A stretch of 64,000 bases of DNA from Pseudobutyrivibrio sp. MD2005 (GTDB lineage: Bacteria > Bacillota > Clostridia > Lachnospirales > Lachnospiraceae): assembly GCF_000621865.1 (NCBI RefSeq), contig NZ_JHXE01000008.1, forward strand, positions 225,451-289,450. Reading direction: 5' to 3'. Every line of letters starts with the position of its first letter. Within the stretch, counting starts at the first letter, position 1. The notes beneath the pieces were generated by a model that saw only the letters and a list, made by a program, of their open reading frames with translations, was not told the origin of the DNA and did not search any database. The position numbers and the translations under genes are program-made. Below are positions 1-12,804 of this stretch, piece by piece.

Positions 1-1098
1 GTGGATGAGCTCGATTGTCATCTCTACGTTATCGCCAGGCATGCACATCTCTGTACCTGCTGGAAGCTCGCAAACACCTGTAACGTCTGTTGTTCTGAAG
101 TAGAACTGTGGACGATAGTTGTTGAAGAATGGAGTATGACGACCACCTTCATCCTTTGTAAGAACGTAAACCTGAGCTGTAAACTTTGTGTGGCATGTTA
201 CAGTACCTGGCTTAGCAAGTACCTGTCCACGCTGAATCTGGTCACGGTTAACACCACGAAGAAGTGCACCGATGTTATCACCAGCCTGTGCCTCATCAAG
301 AAGCTTACGGAACATCTCGATACCAGTTACAACAGTCTTCTGTGTATCTTCCTTGATACCGATGATTTCAAGTTCGTCGTTAAGATGAAGAACACCACGC
401 TCTACTCTACCTGTAGCAACAGTACCACGACCTGTGATTGTGAATACGTCCTCTACTGGCATAAGGAATGGCTTATCTGTCTCACGCTGTGGATCTGGGA
501 TGTAAGAATCAACAGTATCCATAAGTTCCATGATCTTGTCGCCCCACTCGCCGTTTGGATCTTCAAGAGCCTTAAGAGCTGAACCCTTAACGATTGGGCA
601 ATCGTTGAAGTCGTACTCTTCAAGCTGCTCTGTAACTTCCATCTCTACGAGCTCGATAAGCTCCTCATCATCAACCATATCACACTTGTTAAGGAATACA
701 ACGATGTAAGGTACACCTACCTGACGAGAAAGAAGGATGTGCTCCTTTGTCTGAGCCATAACACCGTCAGTTGCAGCAACTACAAGGATAGCGCCGTCCA
801 TCTGAGCAGCACCTGTGATCATGTTCTTTACATAATCAGCATGGCCTGGGCAGTCAACGTGTGCATAATGTCTCTTCTCTGTCTGATACTCAACGTGAGC
901 TGTAGAAATTGTAATACCTCTTTCACGCTCTTCTGGAGCCTTATCGATGTTCTCGAAATCTACCTTAGCGTTACCAGATACACGCTCAGCAAGTACCTTT
1001 GTGATAGCTGCTGTAAGAGTTGTTTTACCGTGATCTACGTGTCCGATAGTACCAATGTTACAATGTGGTTTGCTTCTGTCAAAATGCTCTTTTGCCAT
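1..1098 (-). CDS. tuf: Elongation factor Tu, C-terminus cut by window edge
   Basis: EF-Tu is the GTPase that carries aminoacyl-tRNA to the ribosomal A site. The reverse-strand reading starts [17 protein letters not shown] and contains the G1 motif GHVDHGKTT, which is diagnostic. 366 codons are present, so about 30 C-terminal residues lie beyond base 1 (the family is about 397 aa). The start at 1098 is preceded by a strong SD (AAGGAGG). It is the last gene of the str block behind fusA, but a good promoter in the 129-bp fusA-tuf gap suggests additional independent transcription. Confidence 0.97.
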   Translation of the reverse strand, partial: MAKEHFDRSKPHCNIGTIGHVDHGKTTLTAAITKVLAERVSGNAKVDFENIDKAPEERERGITISTAHVEYQTEKRHYAHVDCPGHADYVKNMITGAAQMDGAILVVAATDGVMAQTKEHILLSRQVGVPYIVVFLNKCDMVDDEELIELVEMEVTEQLEEYDFNDCPIVKGSALKALEDPNGEWGDKIMELMDTVDSYIPDPQRETDKPFLMPVEDVFTITGRGTVATGRVERGVLHLNDELEIIGIKEDTQKTVVTGIEMFRKLLDEAQAGDNIGALLRGVNRDQIQRGQVLAKPGTVTCHTKFTAQVYVLTKDEGGRHTPFFNNYRPQFYFRTTDVTGVCELPAGTEMCMPGDNVEMTIELIH

Positions 1099-1166
1099 TT
1101 TTAAAAATCCTCCTTAAATTAGTGCCCCAAAATGGGCATAGTTAGTTCTAAACTCTCAGTACCTCG

Positions 1167-1195
1167 ATTATATCGAAAGTACTGAGGTTTTTCAA
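1167..1195 (-). promoter_or_regulatory. Promoter of tuf, overlapped by a dyad
   Basis: On the minus strand TTGAAA (1190-1195) and TATAAT (1167-1172) are spaced by 17 bp. The -10 sits at the centre of an inverted repeat: CTCAGTAC at 1155-1162 pairs with GTACTGAG at 1179-1186, with inner TCGA/TCGA arms. Downstream, the leader has a small GCCC/GGGC hairpin near 1120-1138, just before the SD. Confidence 0.75.
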
Positions 1196-1227
1196 CTATT
1201 TTCAATTATTTCATAACCAATAGGCTA

Positions 1228-3345
1228 TTATTTAGAGTGGTTAGAGATGATCTGCTCCTGAACGTTCTTTGGAACTGGCTCATACTTCTCGAAGAACATT
1301 GAGTAGTTACCACGTCCCTGTGTAGATGAACGAAGCTCTGTTGAGTATCCGAACATCTCAGCAAGTGGAACAAGTGCTCTAACAATCTTTCCGCCGCCAA
1401 GGTCATCCATTGACTGGATCTGACCACGCTTAGCGTTAAGAGATCCGATTACATCACCCATGTATTCCTCTGGCATAGTAACTTCAACCTTCATGATAGG
1501 CTCAAGAAGTACTGGAGCTGCCTTAGCCATAGCTTCCTTGAAGCACATTGAACCAGCAATGTGGAATGCCATTTCTGATGAATCGACTTCATGGTAAGAA
1601 CCATCGTAAACGTCTGCTTCTACACCAAGTACAGGGAATCCACAAAGGATACCAGCCTTAGCTGCTTCCTCGATACCCTCACCAACAGATGGGATGTATT
1701 CCTTAGGAATAGCACCACCAACTACTGAAGACTTGAATCTGAATGTTTCTTCAGCGTTAGCATCCATTGGAGTAAATCTAACCTTACAGTGACCGTACTG
1801 TCCACGACCACCTGACTGCTTAGCATATTTGTATTCCTGATCAACAGGCTTTGTAAATGTCTCCTTGTAAGCAACCTGTGGAGCACCTACGTTAGCCTCA
1901 ACCTTGAACTCTCTAAGAAGACGATCAACAATGATCTCAAGGTGAAGCTCACCCATACCAGCGATGATTGTCTGGCCTGTCTCATGATCAGTATGCTGAC
2001 GGAATGTAGGATCCTCTTCAGCAAGCTTAGCAAGAGCTTCGCCCATCTTCTGCTGTCCAGCCTTAGTCTTAGGCTCGATAGCAAGCTCGATAACTGGCTC
2101 TGGGAATTCCATAGACTCGAGGATTACTGGGTGCTGCTCATCGCAGATTGTATCACCAGTTGTAGTAACCTTAAGACCTACTACAGCTGCGATATCACCA
2201 GAGTAAACCTTGTCTAACTCTGTACGCTTGTTAGCGTGCATCTGAAGAATACGACCTACACGCTCCTTCTTATCCTTTGTAGCATTGAGGCAGTATGAAC
2301 CTGAGTTCAATGTACCTGAATATACACGGATGAATGCGAGCTTTCCAACGAATGGATCAGCCATAATCTTGAATGCTAAAGCTGCGAATGGCTCATCATC
2401 TGATGAGTGCTTCTCAACTGGGTTTCCATCTAAGTCTGTACCCTGAATAGCTGGTACATCTACTGGAGATGGCATGTACTCAAGGATAGCATCAAGAAGC
2501 TTCTGAACACCCTTGTTTCTGTAAGCAGAACCACAGCAAACTGGGATAGCCTTACACTCGCAAGTACCCTTACGAAGTGCTGCCTTAAGAGCCTCTACTG
2601 ATGGCTCTTCGCCCTCAAGATACTCCATCATAAGATCATCATCTAACTCACAGATCTTCTCAACGAGTTCTGTGTGATAAAGCTCAGCATCCTCTGCCAT
2701 ATCAGCTGGGATGTCTGTGATAGAAATATCATCACCCTTATCATCGTTATAGATGTATGCTTTCATCTCGAAAAGATCGATGATTCCCTGGAAATCATCT
2801 TCCTTACCGATTGGAAGCTGAAGAACGATAGCGTTCTTCTTAAGTCTATCACGGATCTGATCAACAGCTCCGTAGAAGTTTGCACCAAGGATATCCATCT
2901 TATTGATGAAAGCCATTCTTGGTACGTTATATGTGTCAGCCTGTCTCCAAACATTCTCTGACTGTGGCTCAACGCCACCCTTTGCACAGAAGACACCAAC
3001 GGCGCCATCAAGTACACGAAGGGAACGCTCAACCTCAACAGTAAAGTCTACGTGGCCTGGTGTATCAATGATATTGATACGGTGCTCAAGAGCACCCTTC
3101 TTAGGCTTGCAGTTTTCCTGCTCAGTCCAGTGACATGTTGTAGCAGCTGAAGTAATTGTGATACCTCTCTCAGCTTCCTGCTCCATCCAGTCCATGGTTG
3201 CAGTACCTTCGTGAGTATCACCAATCTTGTAGTTTACACCAGTGTAATAAAGAATACGCTCTGTAAGTGTAGTCTTTCCGGCATCGATATGAGCCATGAT
3301 ACCAATATTTCTGGTACGCTCAAGTGGATATTCTCTTCCTGCCAC
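1228..3345 (-). CDS. fusA: Elongation factor G
   Basis: EF-G is the translocase GTPase of translation elongation; it also acts in ribosome recycling. At 705 aa it has the family length. The N-terminal G domain shows AHIDAGKTT (G1), DTPGHVDF (G3) and NKMD (G4). Domains II-V follow, including the domain IV segment GGRGQYGHC. It lies 15 bp behind rpsG with an SD (GGAGGG) in the gap, so it is cotranscribed with rpsL-rpsG in the str operon order. No oddities are visible. Confidence 0.98.
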   Translation of the reverse strand: MAGREYPLERTRNIGIMAHIDAGKTTLTERILYYTGVNYKIGDTHEGTATMDWMEQEAERGITITSAATTCHWTEQENCKPKKGALEHRINIIDTPGHVDFTVEVERSLRVLDGAVGVFCAKGGVEPQSENVWRQADTYNVPRMAFINKMDILGANFYGAVDQIRDRLKKNAIVLQLPIGKEDDFQGIIDLFEMKAYIYNDDKGDDISITDIPADMAEDAELYHTELVEKICELDDDLMMEYLEGEEPSVEALKAALRKGTCECKAIPVCCGSAYRNKGVQKLLDAILEYMPSPVDVPAIQGTDLDGNPVEKHSSDDEPFAALAFKIMADPFVGKLAFIRVYSGTLNSGSYCLNATKDKKERVGRILQMHANKRTELDKVYSGDIAAVVGLKVTTTGDTICDEQHPVILESMEFPEPVIELAIEPKTKAGQQKMGEALAKLAEEDPTFRQHTDHETGQTIIAGMGELHLEIIVDRLLREFKVEANVGAPQVAYKETFTKPVDQEYKYAKQSGGRGQYGHCKVRFTPMDANAEETFRFKSSVVGGAIPKEYIPSVGEGIEEAAKAGILCGFPVLGVEADVYDGSYHEVDSSEMAFHIAGSMCFKEAMAKAAPVLLEPIMKVEVTMPEEYMGDVIGSLNAKRGQIQSMDDLGGGKIVRALVPLAEMFGYSTELRSSTQGRGNYSMFFEKYEPVPKNVQEQIISNHSK

Positions 3346-3360
3346 TGTTTGTCCCTCCTA

Positions 3361-3831
3361 TTAGAATCTGTAATGAGCAAATGCCTTATTAGCCTCTGCC
3401 ATTCTATGCATTTCTTCTTTTCTCTTAACAGCTGAACCTGTGTTGCCAGCTGCATCCATGATCTCGTTTGCAAGACGCTCTTCCATAGTCTTCTCTGTAC
3501 GTGAACGTGAGAACATTGTGAGCCATCTAAGGCCAAGGGCCTGACGACGATCTGGTCTTACTTCGATAGGTACCTGATATGTAGCACCACCGATACGTCT
3601 AGCCTTTACCTCAAGTACAGGCATAACGTTATTCATTGCTTCCTCGAAAACCTCAAGTGCTGGCTTTCCAGTCTTTTCTGCGACTTTGTCAAATGCACCA
3701 TATACAATCTTCTGAGCTACGCCCTTCTTACCATCAAGCATGATGTTGTTGATAAGCTTTGTAACTACTTTGCTATTGTATATAGGATCTGCCAAAACGT
3801 CTCTCTTTTGAGTATGTCCTTTTCTTGGCAC
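3361..3831 (-). CDS. rpsG: 30S ribosomal protein S7
   Basis: S7 is a primary 16S rRNA-binding protein that nucleates assembly of the 30S head. The 156-aa length and the start [20 protein letters not shown] match bacterial S7. It sits between rpsL and fusA as in the classical str operon. The rpsL-rpsG spacer (about 150 bp) is longer than usual and AT-rich. I could not assign a promoter or a translational operator in it. Confidence 0.98.
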   Translation of the reverse strand: MPRKGHTQKRDVLADPIYNSKVVTKLINNIMLDGKKGVAQKIVYGAFDKVAEKTGKPALEVFEEAMNNVMPVLEVKARRIGGATYQVPIEVRPDRRQALGLRWLTMFSRSRTEKTMEERLANEIMDAAGNTGSAVKRKEEMHRMAEANKAFAHYRF

Positions 3832-3983
3832 GATACTTCCCTCCTTAACTAAAATTTGTTAGATCAACGGTACTCACATTAAAACTCATGTGTTCATGCG
3901 CTATTTATTCTATAGAGAAAAAATAACAACATTAACCAAAGTGCATGTGATATACAATAAAATTTCTAAGCCTTTACGCTATC

Positions 3984-4403
3984 TTACTTAGCGTCCTTAG
4001 GTCTCTTAGCGCCGTACTTTGAACGACCCTGCTTACGATTAGCAACGCCTGCTGTATCAAGTGTACCTCTGATTACATGGTAACGTGTACCTGGTAAATC
4101 CTTAACACGACCACCACGAATCAAAACAACGCTATGCTCCTGAAGATTGTGACCTTCGCCTGGAATGTATGAAGTTACTTCGATTCCGTTTGAAAGACGA
4201 ACTCTGGCAATCTTACGAAGAGCTGAGTTAGGCTTCTTAGGTGTAGCTGTCTTAACAGCTGTACATACACCACGCTTCTGTGGTGAAGAAGTGTTAGTAG
4301 GCTTCTTCTTAAGAGAGTTATAACCTCTCTGAAGTGCTGGTGCTGTAGACTTCTTTACAGATGTCTGACGACCTTTTCTAACTAGCTGGTTGAATGTTGG
4401 CAT
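3984..4403 (-). CDS. rpsL: 30S ribosomal protein S12
   Basis: S12 lies at the decoding centre and contributes to translational accuracy. The 139-aa protein contains the universally conserved loops with [17 protein letters not shown] and [20 protein letters not shown]. The lysines that mutate to streptomycin resistance are wild type (PKKPNS and GGRVKD contexts). It is the first gene of the str operon, with its own consensus promoter and an SD (TTAGGAGGT) upstream. Confidence 0.98.
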   Translation of the reverse strand: MPTFNQLVRKGRQTSVKKSTAPALQRGYNSLKKKPTNTSSPQKRGVCTAVKTATPKKPNSALRKIARVRLSNGIEVTSYIPGEGHNLQEHSVVLIRGGRVKDLPGTRYHVIRGTLDTAGVANRKQGRSKYGAKRPKDAK

Positions 4404-4430
4404 TCTTTTTTACCTCCTAATTTATTTCTA

Positions 4431-4466
4431 CATGCTTATGGGTATAATTATCCCTATTTGCGCATG
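4431..4466 (-). promoter_or_regulatory. Hairpin at the 5' end of the rpsL leader
   Basis: Right after the predicted transcription start, the leader can fold with outer arms CATGC/GCATG and an inner GGG/CCC stem. It may be a stabilising or regulatory leader. I do not recognise it as a known r-protein leader family. Confidence 0.4.
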
Positions 4467-4473
4467 CTAGAAC

Positions 4474-4502
4474 ATTATATTTCCTTAATTTCATTCTGTC
4501 AA
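4474..4502 (-). promoter_or_regulatory. Consensus promoter of the rpsL-rpsG-fusA operon
   Basis: TTGACA (4497-4502) and TATAAT (4474-4479) are separated by exactly 17 bp on the minus strand, a perfect vegetative-sigma promoter. It lies just downstream of the rpoC terminator, so the str operon starts here rather than depending on read-through from rpoC. Confidence 0.9.
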
Positions 4503-4514
4503 GATTAAAAATGT

Positions 4515-4550
4515 GAAAAAAAATGGTCCTGGCACAAGGCCAAGACCATT
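4515..4550 (-). terminator. Intrinsic terminator after rpoC
   Basis: Minus-strand hairpin with arms AATGGTCTTGGC and GCCAGGACCATT (one mismatch), followed directly by a run of eight T. It lies 14 bp past the rpoC stop codon. Confidence 0.9.
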
Positions 4551-4563
4551 AATATAACTAGTA

Positions 4564-7500
4564 TTATTCTACATCAACAAGTTCTTCTGAAGTTGTCTCA
4601 CCCTCAAAGCCTTCTAAAGCTTCCTGTGTGTCAACTAACTGATTGTCAGTTGAAAGAGGGATATTAGAGTATCTCTTCATACCTGTACCAGCTGGGATTA
4701 AGCGACCGATGATAACGTTCTCTTTAAGACCGTTAAGTGGATCAACCTTACCCTTGATAGCTGCATCAGTAAGAACCTTTGTTGTCTCCTGGAATGAAGC
4801 TGCTGATAAGAATGAGTTTGTTGCAAGTGCTGCCTTTGTGATACCAAGAAGTTCCTGTGTACCTGTTGCAACTTCCTTGCCCTCTGCTTCCATCTGCTCA
4901 TTTGCATCCTCAAAATCAAGCCAATCAACAAGTGAACCTGGCATAAATCCTGTATCACCTGCTTCGTCAATTCTGATTCTCTTAAGCATCTGACGGCAAA
5001 GTACTTCGATATGCTTATCGTTGATATCAACACCTTGTAAGCGGTATACACGCTGTACTTCACGGATTAAGTAATCCTGAACAGCTGACTTACCCTTAAT
5101 TGTAAGGATATCGTGTGGGTTTACTGAACCTTCTGTAAGCTCATCACCTGCTTCGATTTCCTGTCCTGAAAGGACTTTGATACGTGATCCATAAGGGATA
5201 AGATACTTTTCAACATCGCCTGTTGAAGGGTTTGTAACAACAACTTCTCTCTTCTTTGTCTTAGAATCTTCTTCGATAGTAACTGTTCCGGCAATCTCAG
5301 AGATGATTGCAAGTCCCTTAGGCTTTCTAGCCTCGAAAAGCTCCTCGACACGAGGAAGACCCTGTGTAATATCGTTACCAGCAACACCACCAGTATGGAA
5401 TGTTCTCATAGTAAGCTGTGTACCTGGCTCACCGATTGACTGAGCAGCGATGATACCGATTGCTTCACCAACCTGAACAGCACGACCTGAAGCCATGTTA
5501 GCACCGTAACACTTAGCACAAACACCAACGTGTGAACGGCAGTTAAGTACGTTTCTGATTTTAACCTTCTTGATTGGCTCGCCCTTATCATCAACACCAC
5601 GCTCAATGATTGCAGCTGCACGCTTAGGTGTAATCATATGATTTGCCTTAACAATCATTTCGCCCTTAGCATCGTAGATAGAGTAGCAAGAGAATCTACC
5701 TGTAATACGATCCTTAAGAGACTCAATCTCTTCACGGCCATCCATGAATGCGTATACCCACATTCCTGGGATTTCTCTATTTGTACCAGCTACACAGTCA
5801 GACTCACGGATAATAAGTTCCTGAGCAACGTCAACCATTCGACGTGTCAAGTATCCTGAATCGGCTGTACGAAGAGCTGTATCTGAAAGACCCTTACGAG
5901 CACCATGAGCTGACATGAAGTACTCAAGTACATCAAGACCCTCACGGAAGTTTGACTTGATAGGAAGTTCGATAGTTTTACCTGTTGTATCAGCCATCAA
6001 ACCACGCATACCAGCAAGCTGCTTAATCTGCTTATCAGAACCACGGGCACCTGAGTCAGCCATCATGAAGATGTTGTTGTACTTATCAAGACCATCAAGA
6101 AGGTCTCTTGTAAGCTCATCATCAGTCTCTTTCCATGTATCTACAACTTCACGATAACGCTCTTCCTCTGTGATAAGACCTCTCTTGTACTGACGAGTAA
6201 TCTTATCAACTGTCTCTTCAGCCTGTGCAATAAGCTCTGGCTTCTGAGCAGGAACTGTCATATCTGAAATAGAAACTGTCATGGCAGCTATTGTTGAGTA
6301 GTGGTAACCCATTGCCTTGATATCATCAAGAACCTCAGCTGTCTTTGTAGCTCCGTGTGTATTAATAACTTTTTCAAGAATCTGCTTTAACTGCTTCTTA
6401 CCAACGTGGAAGTCTACTTCTGGTACAAGCTCATTCTCTGGATTTGTACGATCAACGTATCCTAAATCCTGAGGAATAATCTCGTTAAAGAGAAGTCTAC
6501 CAAGTGTTGATGAAACATTACCTGTTACTACAGTACCATCAGCATGTGTCTTAGAAACACGAACTGTAATACGTGCATGCATTGTAAGAGCCTTATTCTC
6601 GTAAGCAAGAATTGCTTCGTTGAGGTTCTTAAATATCTTGCCTTCACCAACTGCTGGCTCAGCATCGCCTACTGTAGTACCACGCTCCTGTGTAAGGTAG
6701 TAAATACCAAGTACCATATCCTGTGAAGGAACGGCTACAGGACCACCATCTGAAGGCTTAAGTAAGTTGTTAGGAGAGAGAAGCATGAATCTACACTCTG
6801 CCTGTGCCTCCTGTGTAAGTGGAAGGTGAACAGCCATCTGGTCACCATCGAAATCGGCGTTGAAAGCTGTACATACAAGTGGATGAAGCTTGATAGCTCT
6901 ACCTTCTACAAGGATTGGCTCGAAAGCCTGAATACCAAGTCTGTGAAGTGTAGGAGCACGGTTAAGCATAACTGGATGCTCTTTAATGACATCTTCAAGG
7001 ATGTCCCAAACCTCTGGCTCAAACTTTTCAACCATCTTCTTAGCATACTTAATGTTGTGTGCCATACCGTTGCTTACAAGCTCCTTCATAACGAAAGGCT
7101 TGAAGAGCTCAAGTGCCATCTCCTTTGGAAGACCACACTGGTAAATCTTAAGCTCTGGTCCAACGACGATAACTGAACGTCCTGAGTAGTCAACACGCTT
7201 ACCAAGAAGGTTCTGTCTGAATCGTCCTGACTTACCCTTAAGCATGTCTGAAAGTGACTTAAGAGGTCTGTTACCAGGACCAGTAACTGGACGACCACGT
7301 CTACCGTTATCGATAAGAGCATCAACAGCTTCCTGAAGCATACGCTTTTCGTTACGTACGATGATATCAGGAGCACCAAGCTCTAATAATCTACGGAGAC
7401 GGTTATTTCTATTGATAATACGACGATATAAATCGTTCAAATCTGATGTAGCAAAACGGCCACCATCAAGCTGTACCATAGGACGAAGATCTGGTGGAAT

Positions 7501-8220
7501 AACAGGGATAACTGTCATAATCATCCACTCAGGTCTGTTTCCAGACTCGCGGAATGCTTCAACAACCTCAAGTCTCTTAATGATACGTGAACGCTTCTGA
7601 CCTGTAGCGCTATCTAATTCAATCTGAAGTCTAGTAGCTTCTTCATCAAGGTCGATGTCCTTTAAAAGCTCCTGAATAGCTTCAGCACCCATTCCTACTC
7701 TGAAGCTGTCACCATACTGCTCTCTAGCATCCTGGTATTCAGCTTCTGTAAGAACCTGCTTGTACATGAGAGCTGTCTCTCCTGCATCAAGTACGATGTA
7801 TGATGCAAAGTAGAGAACCTTCTCAAGTGTCTTTGGTGAAAGATCAAGAATAAGTCCCATACGTGAAGGGATACCCTTGAAGTACCAAATATGTGAAACT
7901 GGTGCAGCAAGCTCGATATGACCCATACGCTCACGACGAACGCTTGCTTTTGTGATTTCAACACCACAACGGTCACAAACTACACCTTTATAACGAATCT
8001 TCTTGTACTTTCCGCAGTGACATTCCCAGTCCTTGCTAGGTCCAAAAATCTTCTCGCAGAAAAGACCATCCTTTTCAGGCTTCAGTGTACGATAGTTGAT
8101 TGTCTCAGGCTTTTTAACCTCGCCACGAGACCACTGTCTGATCTTCTCAGGTGATGCCAATCCAATCTGTATTGCGTCAAATGCTATTGGTTGATATGTC
8201 GCTTCTTTATTCTCTGGCAT
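4564..8220 (-). CDS. rpoC: RNA polymerase beta' subunit
   Basis: Beta' is the catalytic subunit of RNA polymerase that carries the Mg-binding site. The 1218-aa protein shows the N-terminal zinc-ribbon cysteines (CHCGKYKK...CDRCG), the absolutely conserved active-site motif [12 protein letters not shown], and the second zinc site ([13 protein letters not shown]). The C-terminus ends in an acidic tail. The length is normal for Clostridia, with no large lineage insertion. It lies 19 bp behind rpoB with an SD in the gap and is cotranscribed with it. Confidence 0.98.
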   Translation of the reverse strand: MPENKEATYQPIAFDAIQIGLASPEKIRQWSRGEVKKPETINYRTLKPEKDGLFCEKIFGPSKDWECHCGKYKKIRYKGVVCDRCGVEITKASVRRERMGHIELAAPVSHIWYFKGIPSRMGLILDLSPKTLEKVLYFASYIVLDAGETALMYKQVLTEAEYQDAREQYGDSFRVGMGAEAIQELLKDIDLDEEATRLQIELDSATGQKRSRIIKRLEVVEAFRESGNRPEWMIMTVIPVIPPDLRPMVQLDGGRFATSDLNDLYRRIINRNNRLRRLLELGAPDIIVRNEKRMLQEAVDALIDNGRRGRPVTGPGNRPLKSLSDMLKGKSGRFRQNLLGKRVDYSGRSVIVVGPELKIYQCGLPKEMALELFKPFVMKELVSNGMAHNIKYAKKMVEKFEPEVWDILEDVIKEHPVMLNRAPTLHRLGIQAFEPILVEGRAIKLHPLVCTAFNADFDGDQMAVHLPLTQEAQAECRFMLLSPNNLLKPSDGGPVAVPSQDMVLGIYYLTQERGTTVGDAEPAVGEGKIFKNLNEAILAYENKALTMHARITVRVSKTHADGTVVTGNVSSTLGRLLFNEIIPQDLGYVDRTNPENELVPEVDFHVGKKQLKQILEKVINTHGATKTAEVLDDIKAMGYHYSTIAAMTVSISDMTVPAQKPELIAQAEETVDKITRQYKRGLITEEERYREVVDTWKETDDELTRDLLDGLDKYNNIFMMADSGARGSDKQIKQLAGMRGLMADTTGKTIELPIKSNFREGLDVLEYFMSAHGARKGLSDTALRTADSGYLTRRMVDVAQELIIRESDCVAGTNREIPGMWVYAFMDGREEIESLKDRITGRFSCYSIYDAKGEMIVKANHMITPKRAAAIIERGVDDKGEPIKKVKIRNVLNCRSHVGVCAKCYGANMASGRAVQVGEAIGIIAAQSIGEPGTQLTMRTFHTGGVAGNDITQGLPRVEELFEARKPKGLAIISEIAGTVTIEEDSKTKKREVVVTNPSTGDVEKYLIPYGSRIKVLSGQEIEAGDELTEGSVNPHDILTIKGKSAVQDYLIREVQRVYRLQGVDINDKHIEVLCRQMLKRIRIDEAGDTGFMPGSLVDWLDFEDANEQMEAEGKEVATGTQELLGITKAALATNSFLSAASFQETTKVLTDAAIKGKVDPLNGLKENVIIGRLIPAGTGMKRYSNIPLSTDNQLVDTQEALEGFEGETTSEELVDVE

Positions 8221-8239
8221 TTTGTAGCTCCCTTCCTAA

Positions 8240-11200
8240 TTATTCCTCATCAAAATCATCTGCAACATCTGCGAAATCATCATCGTCTTCTACAAATGGT
8301 GCTTCATCTTCATCATCAACAAGATCTCCATCAGAATCAAACTTCTTAGTAGAGAATCCTGCCTGAGCAAATGAATTATCATCTTCGAAAGCAAAGTTTC
8401 TGTCGCTACCTGCGATGATAGCATTGAGGTCTGTATTTCCATATTCACTTGTCTCCATGAGCTCAACCTCTTCACGGTTTTCATCGAGCACACGTACATC
8501 AAGACCAAGTGACTGTAATTCCTTAAGTAATACCTTGAATGACTCAGGGATACCTGGCTCAGGAATATTTTCGCCCTTAATAATAGCTTCGTATGTCTTA
8601 ACACGACCGATAACATCATCAGACTTCATAGTAAGGATTTCCTGAAGTGTATATGATGCACCATAAGCCTCGAGGGCCCAAACTTCCATCTCTCCGAAAC
8701 GCTGTCCACCGAACTGCGCTTTACCACCAAGTGGCTGCTGTGTAACAAGAGAGTAAGGACCAGTTGAACGTGCGTGAATCTTATCATCTACAAGGTGGTG
8801 GAGCTTCAGGTAGTGCATGTGTCCGATTGTAACAGGACCATCAAATGGCTCACCTGTACGGCCATCGCGAAGCTGAACCTTACCATCTCTAGAAATAGGA
8901 ACACCCTTCCAAAGAGCTCTGTGAGCACGGTTTGTAGAAAGATAATCCATAACATCCTCACGAAGTACATCAACATACTTATCGTAGAATGTCTCCTCAC
9001 CGTTCTCAGCCTCTTCCTTATCAAATGGCATATTTACATAGTCATTTGCAAGCTCAAGAGTATCCTGAATATCAATTTCCTTTGCACCATCAAATACTGG
9101 TGTTTCAATATCAAATCCAAGTGCCTTTGCAGCAAGTGAAAGGTGAATCTCAAGGACCTGACCAATGTTCATACGTGAAGGAACGCCAAGTGGGTTAAGT
9201 ACGATATCAAGTGGACGACCGTTTGGAAGATATGGCATATCTTCTACTGGAAGTACACGAGAAACTACACCCTTGTTACCGTGACGACCGGCCATCTTAT
9301 CACCTACACCGATCTTTCTCTTCTGAGCGATGTAGATACGTACTGATTTATTAACACCTGGAGAAAGCTCATCGCCGTTTTCACGAGTAAATACCTTTGC
9401 ATCAACAACGATACCGTAAGCACCGTGTGGAACACGAAGTGATGTATCACGAACTTCTCTAGCCTTCTCACCGAAGATTGCAAGAAGAAGTCTCTCTTCT
9501 GGAGTACGCTCTGTCTCACCCTTTGGTGTAACCTTACCAACAAGGATATCACCGGCACGAACCTCTGCACCGATACGAATGATACCGCTCTCATCAAGAT
9601 CCTTAAGAGCATCATCACCAACACCAGCTACATCACGAGTGATTTCTTCTGGTCCAAGCTTTGTATCACGAGCATCGATTTCGTACTCTTCAATATGGAT
9701 AGATGTGTAAACATCATCCTGAACGAGGCGTTCTGAAAGAAGAACAGCATCCTCGTAGTTGTAACCTTCCCATGTCATGAATCCGATAAGTGGGTTCTTT
9801 CCAAGGGCAAGCTCACCATTCTTTGTAGAAGGACCATCAGCGATAACCTCGCCTGCTTCTACATGATCGCCCTTAAATACGATTGGGCGCTGGTTATAGC
9901 AGTTAGACTGGTTAGAACGTGTGAACTTAAGAAGATCATACTCGTCTCTTGTTCCATCCTCGTCAGCCTTAACGATAATTCTCTTTGTTTCAGACATCTC
10001 AACGATACCTGCGCGCTTAGCAACAACGCAGACACCTGAATCGACTGCTGTCTTTGGCTCCATACCTGTACCAACAACTGGTGCTTCTGTAGTAAGAAGT
10101 GGAACGGCCTGACGCTGCATGTTTGAACCCATGAGGGCACGGTTAGCATCATCGTTCTGAAGGAATGGAATAAGGGCTGTAGCAACTGAGAATACCATCT
10201 TAGGAGATACGTCCATGTAATCGAACATCTTCTTATCGTATTCCTGTGTCTCCTCACGGAAACGACCTGATACGTTCTTTCTCATGAAGTGGCCTTCTTC
10301 GTCAAGCTTGACGTTAGCCTGTGCTACGTGGTAGTTATCCTCTTCATCTGCAGTCATGTATACAACCTCGTCTGTTACACGAGGATTTTCTGGATCTGTC
10401 TTGTCAATACGTCTGTATGGCGCCTCAATGAAACCATACTCATTGATACGAGCATAGCTTGCGAGAGAGTTGATAAGACCGATGTTAGGTCCTTCAGGTG
10501 TCTCGATAGGGCACATACGTCCATAGTGAGAGTAGTGAACGTCTCGAACCTCGAATCCGGCACGATCTCTTGAAAGACCACCAGGACCAAGTGCTGAAAG
10601 ACGTCTCTTATGTGTCAACTCACCAAGTGGGTTGTTCTGATCCATGAACTGTGACAACTGTGAACTACCAAAGAATTCCTTGATAGCAGCTGTAACAGGC
10701 TTAATGTTGATGAGGTTCTGTGGAGAAATGTCCTCAAGGTCACGAGTAGTCATACGCTCACGTACAACCTTCTCAAGACGTGAAAGACCAATTCTGTACT
10801 GGTTCTGTAAAAGCTCACCAACGGCACGAATACGACGGTTTCCAAGGTGATCGATATCATCATCCTTACCAATGCCGTACTCAAGGTGCATGTTGTAGTT
10901 GATAGATGCAAATACATCCTCAACAGTAATATGCTTAGGGATAAGATCAGCTACTGAACGCTCAATAGCATCCTCAATATCTTCTTTTGTAGAGTTCTCC
11001 TCAAGAATTCTCTCAAGAACTGGATAGTATACGAGCTCTGTAATACCAAGAGCCTCAGCATCACAATCAACAAACTTTGTGATGTCAACCATCATGTTAG
11101 AAAGAACCTTAACATTGCGTGACTCAGTCTGGATGTATACATGAGTAACAGCAGCATTCTGGATAGCATCTGCCAACTCAAGTGTAACCTTATCTCCAGC

Positions 11201-12148
11201 TGAAGCAATCTTCTCGCCTGTTGTAGTGTCAACAACATCTTCTGCTAAGATATGACCAGTGATACGGTTTCTAAGCATTAACTTCTTGTTAAACTTATAA
11301 CGTCCAACCTTTGCAAGATCGTAACGTCTAGGATCAAAGAACATACCATGGATAAGTGACTCTGCACTATCCTTAGCAAGTGGCTCACCTGGACGAAGCT
11401 TACGATAAAGCTCAAGAAGACCACCTTCATAGCTACCCTGTGGATTCTTCTCAGTAATAGCTGGATCCTTAGCGAATGTAGCAAGAATCTTTGGCTCCTC
11501 GCCAAATACATCTAAAATTTCCTGGTTAGTACCTAAACCAAGTGCACGAATAAGTACAGTAACAGGTACCTTTCTGTTACGGTCTACACGTACATAGAAA
11601 ACGTCATTGGAATCTGTTTCATACTCAAGCCAAGCACCACGGTTAGGAATTACTGTACATGAATATAATTCCTTACCAATCTTATCGTGACCGATTGCAT
11701 AGTAGATACCTGGTGAACGAACTAACTGGCTGACAATAACACGCTCTGCTCCGTTGATAACGAATGTGCCTGTCTCAGTCATAAGTGGCAAATCACCCAT
11801 AAAGATCTCGTGTTCCTGCATGTCGCCGGATTCCTTGTTTACAAGGCGCACTTTAACCTTTAATGGTGCAGCATATGTTGCATCTCTTTCTTTGCACTGT
11901 GGAATAGTATATTTCACCTCATCCTTGCACAGTGTGAAGTCAACAAAATGAAGCTCTAACTGATTACCCCTATCTTGAATAGGAGAGATATCTGCAAATG
12001 CTTCCTTTAATCCGTCCTTTACGAACCAATCATAACTGTTCTTTTGGACCTCGATTAAATTAGGCATCTCAAGAACCTCTTTTTGTCTCGAGTAACTCAT
12101 ACGCAAGTTTTTTCCAGCTTTCACTGGACGTATTCTGTTTTTCTCCAT
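8240..12148 (-). CDS. rpoB: RNA polymerase beta subunit
   Basis: Beta forms the other half of the RNA polymerase active-site cleft and contains the rifampicin pocket, seen here as [20 protein letters not shown] and [10 protein letters not shown] with wild-type residues. I placed the start at 12148 ([12 protein letters not shown]) because a good SD (GAGGTGG) lies 7 bp upstream. An in-frame ATG six codons earlier (12166) has no SD. The C-terminal tail is very acidic. It is transcribed with rpoC from its own promoter behind the rplL terminator. Confidence 0.98.
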   Translation of the reverse strand: MEKNRIRPVKAGKNLRMSYSRQKEVLEMPNLIEVQKNSYDWFVKDGLKEAFADISPIQDRGNQLELHFVDFTLCKDEVKYTIPQCKERDATYAAPLKVKVRLVNKESGDMQEHEIFMGDLPLMTETGTFVINGAERVIVSQLVRSPGIYYAIGHDKIGKELYSCTVIPNRGAWLEYETDSNDVFYVRVDRNRKVPVTVLIRALGLGTNQEILDVFGEEPKILATFAKDPAITEKNPQGSYEGGLLELYRKLRPGEPLAKDSAESLIHGMFFDPRRYDLAKVGRYKFNKKLMLRNRITGHILAEDVVDTTTGEKIASAGDKVTLELADAIQNAAVTHVYIQTESRNVKVLSNMMVDITKFVDCDAEALGITELVYYPVLERILEENSTKEDIEDAIERSVADLIPKHITVEDVFASINYNMHLEYGIGKDDDIDHLGNRRIRAVGELLQNQYRIGLSRLEKVVRERMTTRDLEDISPQNLINIKPVTAAIKEFFGSSQLSQFMDQNNPLGELTHKRRLSALGPGGLSRDRAGFEVRDVHYSHYGRMCPIETPEGPNIGLINSLASYARINEYGFIEAPYRRIDKTDPENPRVTDEVVYMTADEEDNYHVAQANVKLDEEGHFMRKNVSGRFREETQEYDKKMFDYMDVSPKMVFSVATALIPFLQNDDANRALMGSNMQRQAVPLLTTEAPVVGTGMEPKTAVDSGVCVVAKRAGIVEMSETKRIIVKADEDGTRDEYDLLKFTRSNQSNCYNQRPIVFKGDHVEAGEVIADGPSTKNGELALGKNPLIGFMTWEGYNYEDAVLLSERLVQDDVYTSIHIEEYEIDARDTKLGPEEITRDVAGVGDDALKDLDESGIIRIGAEVRAGDILVGKVTPKGETERTPEERLLLAIFGEKAREVRDTSLRVPHGAYGIVVDAKVFTRENGDELSPGVNKSVRIYIAQKRKIGVGDKMAGRHGNKGVVSRVLPVEDMPYLPNGRPLDIVLNPLGVPSRMNIGQVLEIHLSLAAKALGFDIETPVFDGAKEIDIQDTLELANDYVNMPFDKEEAENGEETFYDKYVDVLREDVMDYLSTNRAHRALWKGVPISRDGKVQLRDGRTGEPFDGPVTIGHMHYLKLHHLVDDKIHARSTGPYSLVTQQPLGGKAQFGGQRFGEMEVWALEAYGASYTLQEILTMKSDDVIGRVKTYEAIIKGENIPEPGIPESFKVLLKELQSLGLDVRVLDENREEVELMETSEYGNTDLNAIIAGSDRNFAFEDDNSFAQAGFSTKKFDSDGDLVDDEDEAPFVEDDDDFADVADDFDEE

Positions 12149-12267
12149 TGACGTTCCACCTCTCATTTTATTTTAAATTGGATAAATCTTAATCAAAATA
12201 ATGTGTAAAAACATGCCCATAAAAATAAGCATAGAAATACACACTGCACCACAATAGTGCAAACTAC

Positions 12268-12297
12268 ATTCTATGCCAAAAGCAACAATAAAGTCAA
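12268..12297 (-). promoter_or_regulatory. Promoter of rpoBC
   Basis: Minus strand TTGACT (12292-12297) and TAGAAT (12268-12273) are spaced by 18 bp, between the rplL terminator and rpoB. The roughly 110-nt leader that follows has a GCAC/GTGC hairpin near its 5' end. Confidence 0.75.
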
Positions 12298-12316
12298 GTA
12301 TTAATTTGTATATTTT

Positions 12317-12349
12317 TCAAAAAAATTAGCAGGTTCATACGAACCTGCC
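12317..12349 (-). terminator. Terminator between rplL and rpoB
   Basis: Minus-strand hairpin GCAGGTTC-GTAT-GAACCTGC followed by TAATTTTTTT, about 25 bp past the rplL stop. Partial read-through here would be a way to set the ratio of L7/L12 to polymerase transcripts. Confidence 0.88.
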
Positions 12350-12373
12350 AATTTATAAAAATCAAAGCGTTGA

Positions 12374-12748
12374 TTACTTTAATGTAACCTTTGCGCCGAT
12401 CTCCTCAAGCTGAGCCTTGATTGACTCTGCTGTAGCCTTGTCAGCTGCTTCCTTGATTACCTTTGGAGCGCCATCAACGAGTTCCTTAGCTTCCTTAAGT
12501 CCAAGACCAGTAGCCTCACGAACAACCTTGATAACCTTAACCTTCTCAGAACCTACTTCTGTAAGCTCTACGTCGAACTCATCCTTTTCCTCAGCTGCTG
12601 CTGCATCGCCAGCTGCTGCTGCAACTACAACGCCTGCTGCTGCAGAAACGCCGAACTCTTCCTCACATGCCTTTACAAGGTCATTTAACTCTAATACGCT
12701 AAGCTCTTTGATAGCTGCGATAAACTCTTCTGTTGTCATCTTTGCCAT
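12374..12748 (-). CDS. rplL: 50S ribosomal protein L7/L12
   Basis: L7/L12 forms the flexible multi-copy stalk that recruits translation GTPases. The 124-aa protein has the N-terminal dimerisation segment, an Ala/Gly-rich hinge (about residues 38-52) and the C-terminal factor-binding domain with [20 protein letters not shown]. It lies 56 bp behind rplJ, the usual L10-L7/L12 pair. Confidence 0.98.
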   Translation of the reverse strand: MAKMTTEEFIAAIKELSVLELNDLVKACEEEFGVSAAAGVVVAAAAGDAAAAEEKDEFDVELTEVGSEKVKVIKVVREATGLGLKEAKELVDGAPKVIKEAADKATAESIKAQLEEIGAKVTLK

Positions 12749-12804
12749 GATTATTTTCCTCCATTAAAAAATATAAATAAAATCTGTTAAATCCAATTGG
12801 ATAA

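Noticed and set aside
1..1104. Plus-strand open frames across tuf, fusA, rpoC and rpoB
   Set aside because: They are antisense shadows of highly conserved genes, with cysteine- and threonine-rich translations and no SD.
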